Below, piece by piece: positions 62,568 through 64,000 of a stretch of 64,000 bases of DNA; position 1 is the stretch's first letter; each line of letters starts with the position of its first letter. Origin of the DNA: Pseudomonas sp. BP8 (GTDB lineage Bacteria > Pseudomonadota > Gammaproteobacteria > Pseudomonadales > Pseudomonadaceae). The stretch spans positions 5,238,501 through 5,302,500 of the forward strand of contig NZ_JAGINK010000001.1 of the NCBI RefSeq assembly GCF_017875955.1, written 5' to 3'. The position numbers and the translations under genes are program-made. Below the pieces are notes generated by a model, which was given only the letters and a program-made list of their open reading frames with translations, was not told where the DNA came from and did no database searches.

Positions 62568-63848
62568 ATGGATGCGTTCATTCTGTTGGGCAGTTTCATC
62601 GCGCTGATCCTGATCGGCATGCCGGTAGCCTACGCATTGGGCCTGGCTGCATTGATCGGTGCCTGGTGGATCGACATCCCGCTGCAGGCGATGATGATTC
62701 AGGTCGCCAGTGGGGTTAACAAGTTCTCGCTGCTGGCGATTCCGTTCTTCGTGCTGGCGGGCGCGATCATGGCCGAAGGCGGCATGTCACGCCGGCTGGT
62801 GGCCTTCGCCGGGGTGCTGGTCGGCTTCGTGCGCGGCGGCCTGTCGCTGGTCAACATCACCGCATCGACCTTCTTTGGGGCGATCTCGGGCTCTTCGGTG
62901 GCCGATACCGCTTCGGTCGGTTCGGTGCTGATCCCGGAAATGGAGCGCAAAGGCTACCCGCGCGAGTTTTCCACGGCGGTGACCGTCAGTGGTTCGGTGC
63001 AGGCGCTGCTGACGCCGCCTAGCCACAACTCGGTGCTCTACTCGCTGGCGGCCGGCGGTACCGTGTCGATTGCCTCGCTGTTCATGGCCGGGGTAATGCC
63101 TGGGTTGCTGATGAGCGCGATGCTGATGGGCCTGTGCCTGATCTTCGCCAAGAAGCGCAACTACCCCAAGGGCGAAGTGATCCCGCTGCGCCAGGCGCTG
63201 AAAATTGCCGGTGAAGCACTGTGGGGCCTGATGGCCATGGTGATCATCCTCGGCGGCATTCTGTCCGGGGTGTTCACCGCCACCGAGTCGGCGGCGATCG
63301 CGGTGGTCTGGTCGTTCTTCGTGACCATGTTCATCTACCGCGACTACAAATGGCGCGACCTGCCGAAACTGATGCATCGCACGGTGCGGACCATTTCCAT
63401 CGTGATGATCCTGATCGGCTTTGCCGCCAGTTTCGGCTATGTCATGACGCTGATGCAGATCCCGGCGAAGATCACCACGATGTTCCTGACCCTGTCGGAC
63501 AACCGTTACGTGATCCTGATGTGCATCAACTTCATGCTCTTGCTGCTGGGCACGGTGATGGACATGGCGCCGCTGATCCTGATTCTTACGCCGATCCTGC
63601 TGCCGGTGATCGTTGGTATCGGCGTCGACCCGGTGCAGTTCGGCATGATCATGCTGGTCAACCTCGGTATCGGCCTGATCACGCCACCGGTGGGCGCGGT
63701 GCTGTTTGTCGGTTCGGCAATCGGCAAGGTCAGCATCGAGTCCACGGTCAAGGCGCTGCTGCCGTTCTACGCGGCGCTGTTCCTGGTGCTGATAGCCGTG
63801 ACCTACATCCCGGCAATTTCGCTATGGCTGCCTAGCGTGGTGCTGTAA
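62568..63848 (+). CDS. TRAP transporter large permease subunit DctM
   Basis: It has 426 residues, about twelve membrane helices. FILLGSFIALILIGMPVAYALGLAA at the start, ASTFFGAISGSSVADTASVGSVLIPEMERKGYPREFSTAVTVSGSV near residue 98-140, and LGIGLITPPVGAVLFVGSAIGKV near 365 are classic DctM segments. Sodium-driven import of the substrate given by DctP. Starts 0 nt after the dctQ stop. Confidence 0.93.
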   Translation: MDAFILLGSFIALILIGMPVAYALGLAALIGAWWIDIPLQAMMIQVASGVNKFSLLAIPFFVLAGAIMAEGGMSRRLVAFAGVLVGFVRGGLSLVNITASTFFGAISGSSVADTASVGSVLIPEMERKGYPREFSTAVTVSGSVQALLTPPSHNSVLYSLAAGGTVSIASLFMAGVMPGLLMSAMLMGLCLIFAKKRNYPKGEVIPLRQALKIAGEALWGLMAMVIILGGILSGVFTATESAAIAVVWSFFVTMFIYRDYKWRDLPKLMHRTVRTISIVMILIGFAASFGYVMTLMQIPAKITTMFLTLSDNRYVILMCINFMLLLLGTVMDMAPLILILTPILLPVIVGIGVDPVQFGMIMLVNLGIGLITPPVGAVLFVGSAIGKVSIESTVKALLPFYAALFLVLIAVTYIPAISLWLPSVVL

Positions 63849-63903
63849 CTGCCTCAGGCGGGCCCGCGCGGCCCGCCCTCCCTTTGCAAATGGATTTGTG
63901 CAC

Positions 63904-64000
63904 ATGGCTGTCCCTTCTGCTTTGAGCCCTAGCGTCTCAACCCTCTTCCCGCGCAAGCTGGCGGTCGCCCTGTTGGCGCTGCTGGCGTGCGCGTTTGCCG
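63904..64000 (+). CDS. Start of an exported or membrane protein (truncated by the window)
   Basis: ATG 63904 follows the dctM stop by 55 nt and reads MAVPSALSPS... with a hydrophobic run LAVALLALLACAFA that looks like a signal peptide or first membrane helix. Thirty-two codons are visible and no stop is reached. Function cannot be assigned; it could be a further member of the uronate transcript. Confidence 0.55.
   Translation, partial: MAVPSALSPSVSTLFPRKLAVALLALLACAFA

Overview
The window is a chromosomal segment of a fluorescent Pseudomonas, most likely of the P. putida group. Two lines of evidence point there: the gene order (cob operon, purMN, mazG-relA-rlmD-cysM, gacS-ldhA, ttcA, dctA, phoQP-oprH, rstAB-like, nrdAB, uronate cluster) matches what I know of that group, and P. 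putida-type REP elements (core GCGGGCTTGCCCCGCGAAGAGGC, often as inverted pairs) occur at more than a dozen intergenic sites. Most of it is core genome. I see no prophage, CRISPR array, rRNA, tRNA or intact transposase.

Region by region: (1) 1-626, the 5' part of a secreted GH5 glycosidase. (2) 828-9920, a ten-gene cobalamin operon on the minus strand (cobO-cobB-bluB-cbiB-cobD-cobQ-cobU-cobT-cobC-cobS) with genes overlapping or abutting, headed by a promoter and a cobalamin riboswitch. (3) 10082-12682, a tartrate/D-malate-type dehydrogenase divergent from a sorbosone-dehydrogenase-like lipoprotein. (4) 12909-20156, two NlpC/P60 lipoproteins, hda, a PerM-type permease and a DUF2066 protein, divergent from purM-purN and a DUF3108 protein. 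(5) 20282-21500, repeat island A. (6) 21733-28019, a small conserved ORF and the minus-strand set DUF2058, mazG, relA, rlmD, cysM. (7) 28171-29284, repeat island B, carrying a nested 244-bp MITE-like insertion. (8) 29342-35506, a two-component pair in the pirRS position, gacS and ldhA. (9) 35538-41503, small proteins, arsC-wrbA, a DNA glycosylase, ttcA, a Yip1 protein and a SprT-like protein. (10) 41657-46143, dctA with a sigma-54-type promoter, and the oprH-phoP-phoQ operon with four phased PhoP half-sites. (11) 46277-50161, a dienelactone hydrolase, a PPTase and an RstAB-like pair. (12) 50537-55457, nrdA and nrdB with a DnaA box, paired NrdR boxes and a long structured leader. (13) 55685-57465, an AraC regulator divergent from an EamA-type exporter. 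(14) 57741-63848, a hexuronate/aldarate catabolic cluster: OprD-type porin, uronate dehydrogenase, lactonase and a DctPQM TRAP transporter. (15) 63904-64000, the start of another gene.

How they work together: the cob genes carry out the late (amidation to lower-ligand assembly) steps of B12 synthesis and are probably switched off by coenzyme B12. relA, gacS and phoPQ are global regulators. In the uronate cluster the porin admits the sugar acid, the TRAP system imports it, Udh oxidises it to an aldarolactone and the SMP-30 protein opens the lactone. The two promoters of that cluster share a GTCRTACGAC operator just downstream of the -10 box, and several leaders carry Hfq/Crc-type AANAANAA motifs.

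The least explained DNA is in the two repeat islands (mosaic modules between inverted arms, hexanucleotide-repeat variation, an expanded REP, and the nested MITE with perfect ends and a 9-bp direct repeat) and in the roughly 400-nt nrdA leader. I did not find a clear new protein-coding defence or metabolic system.
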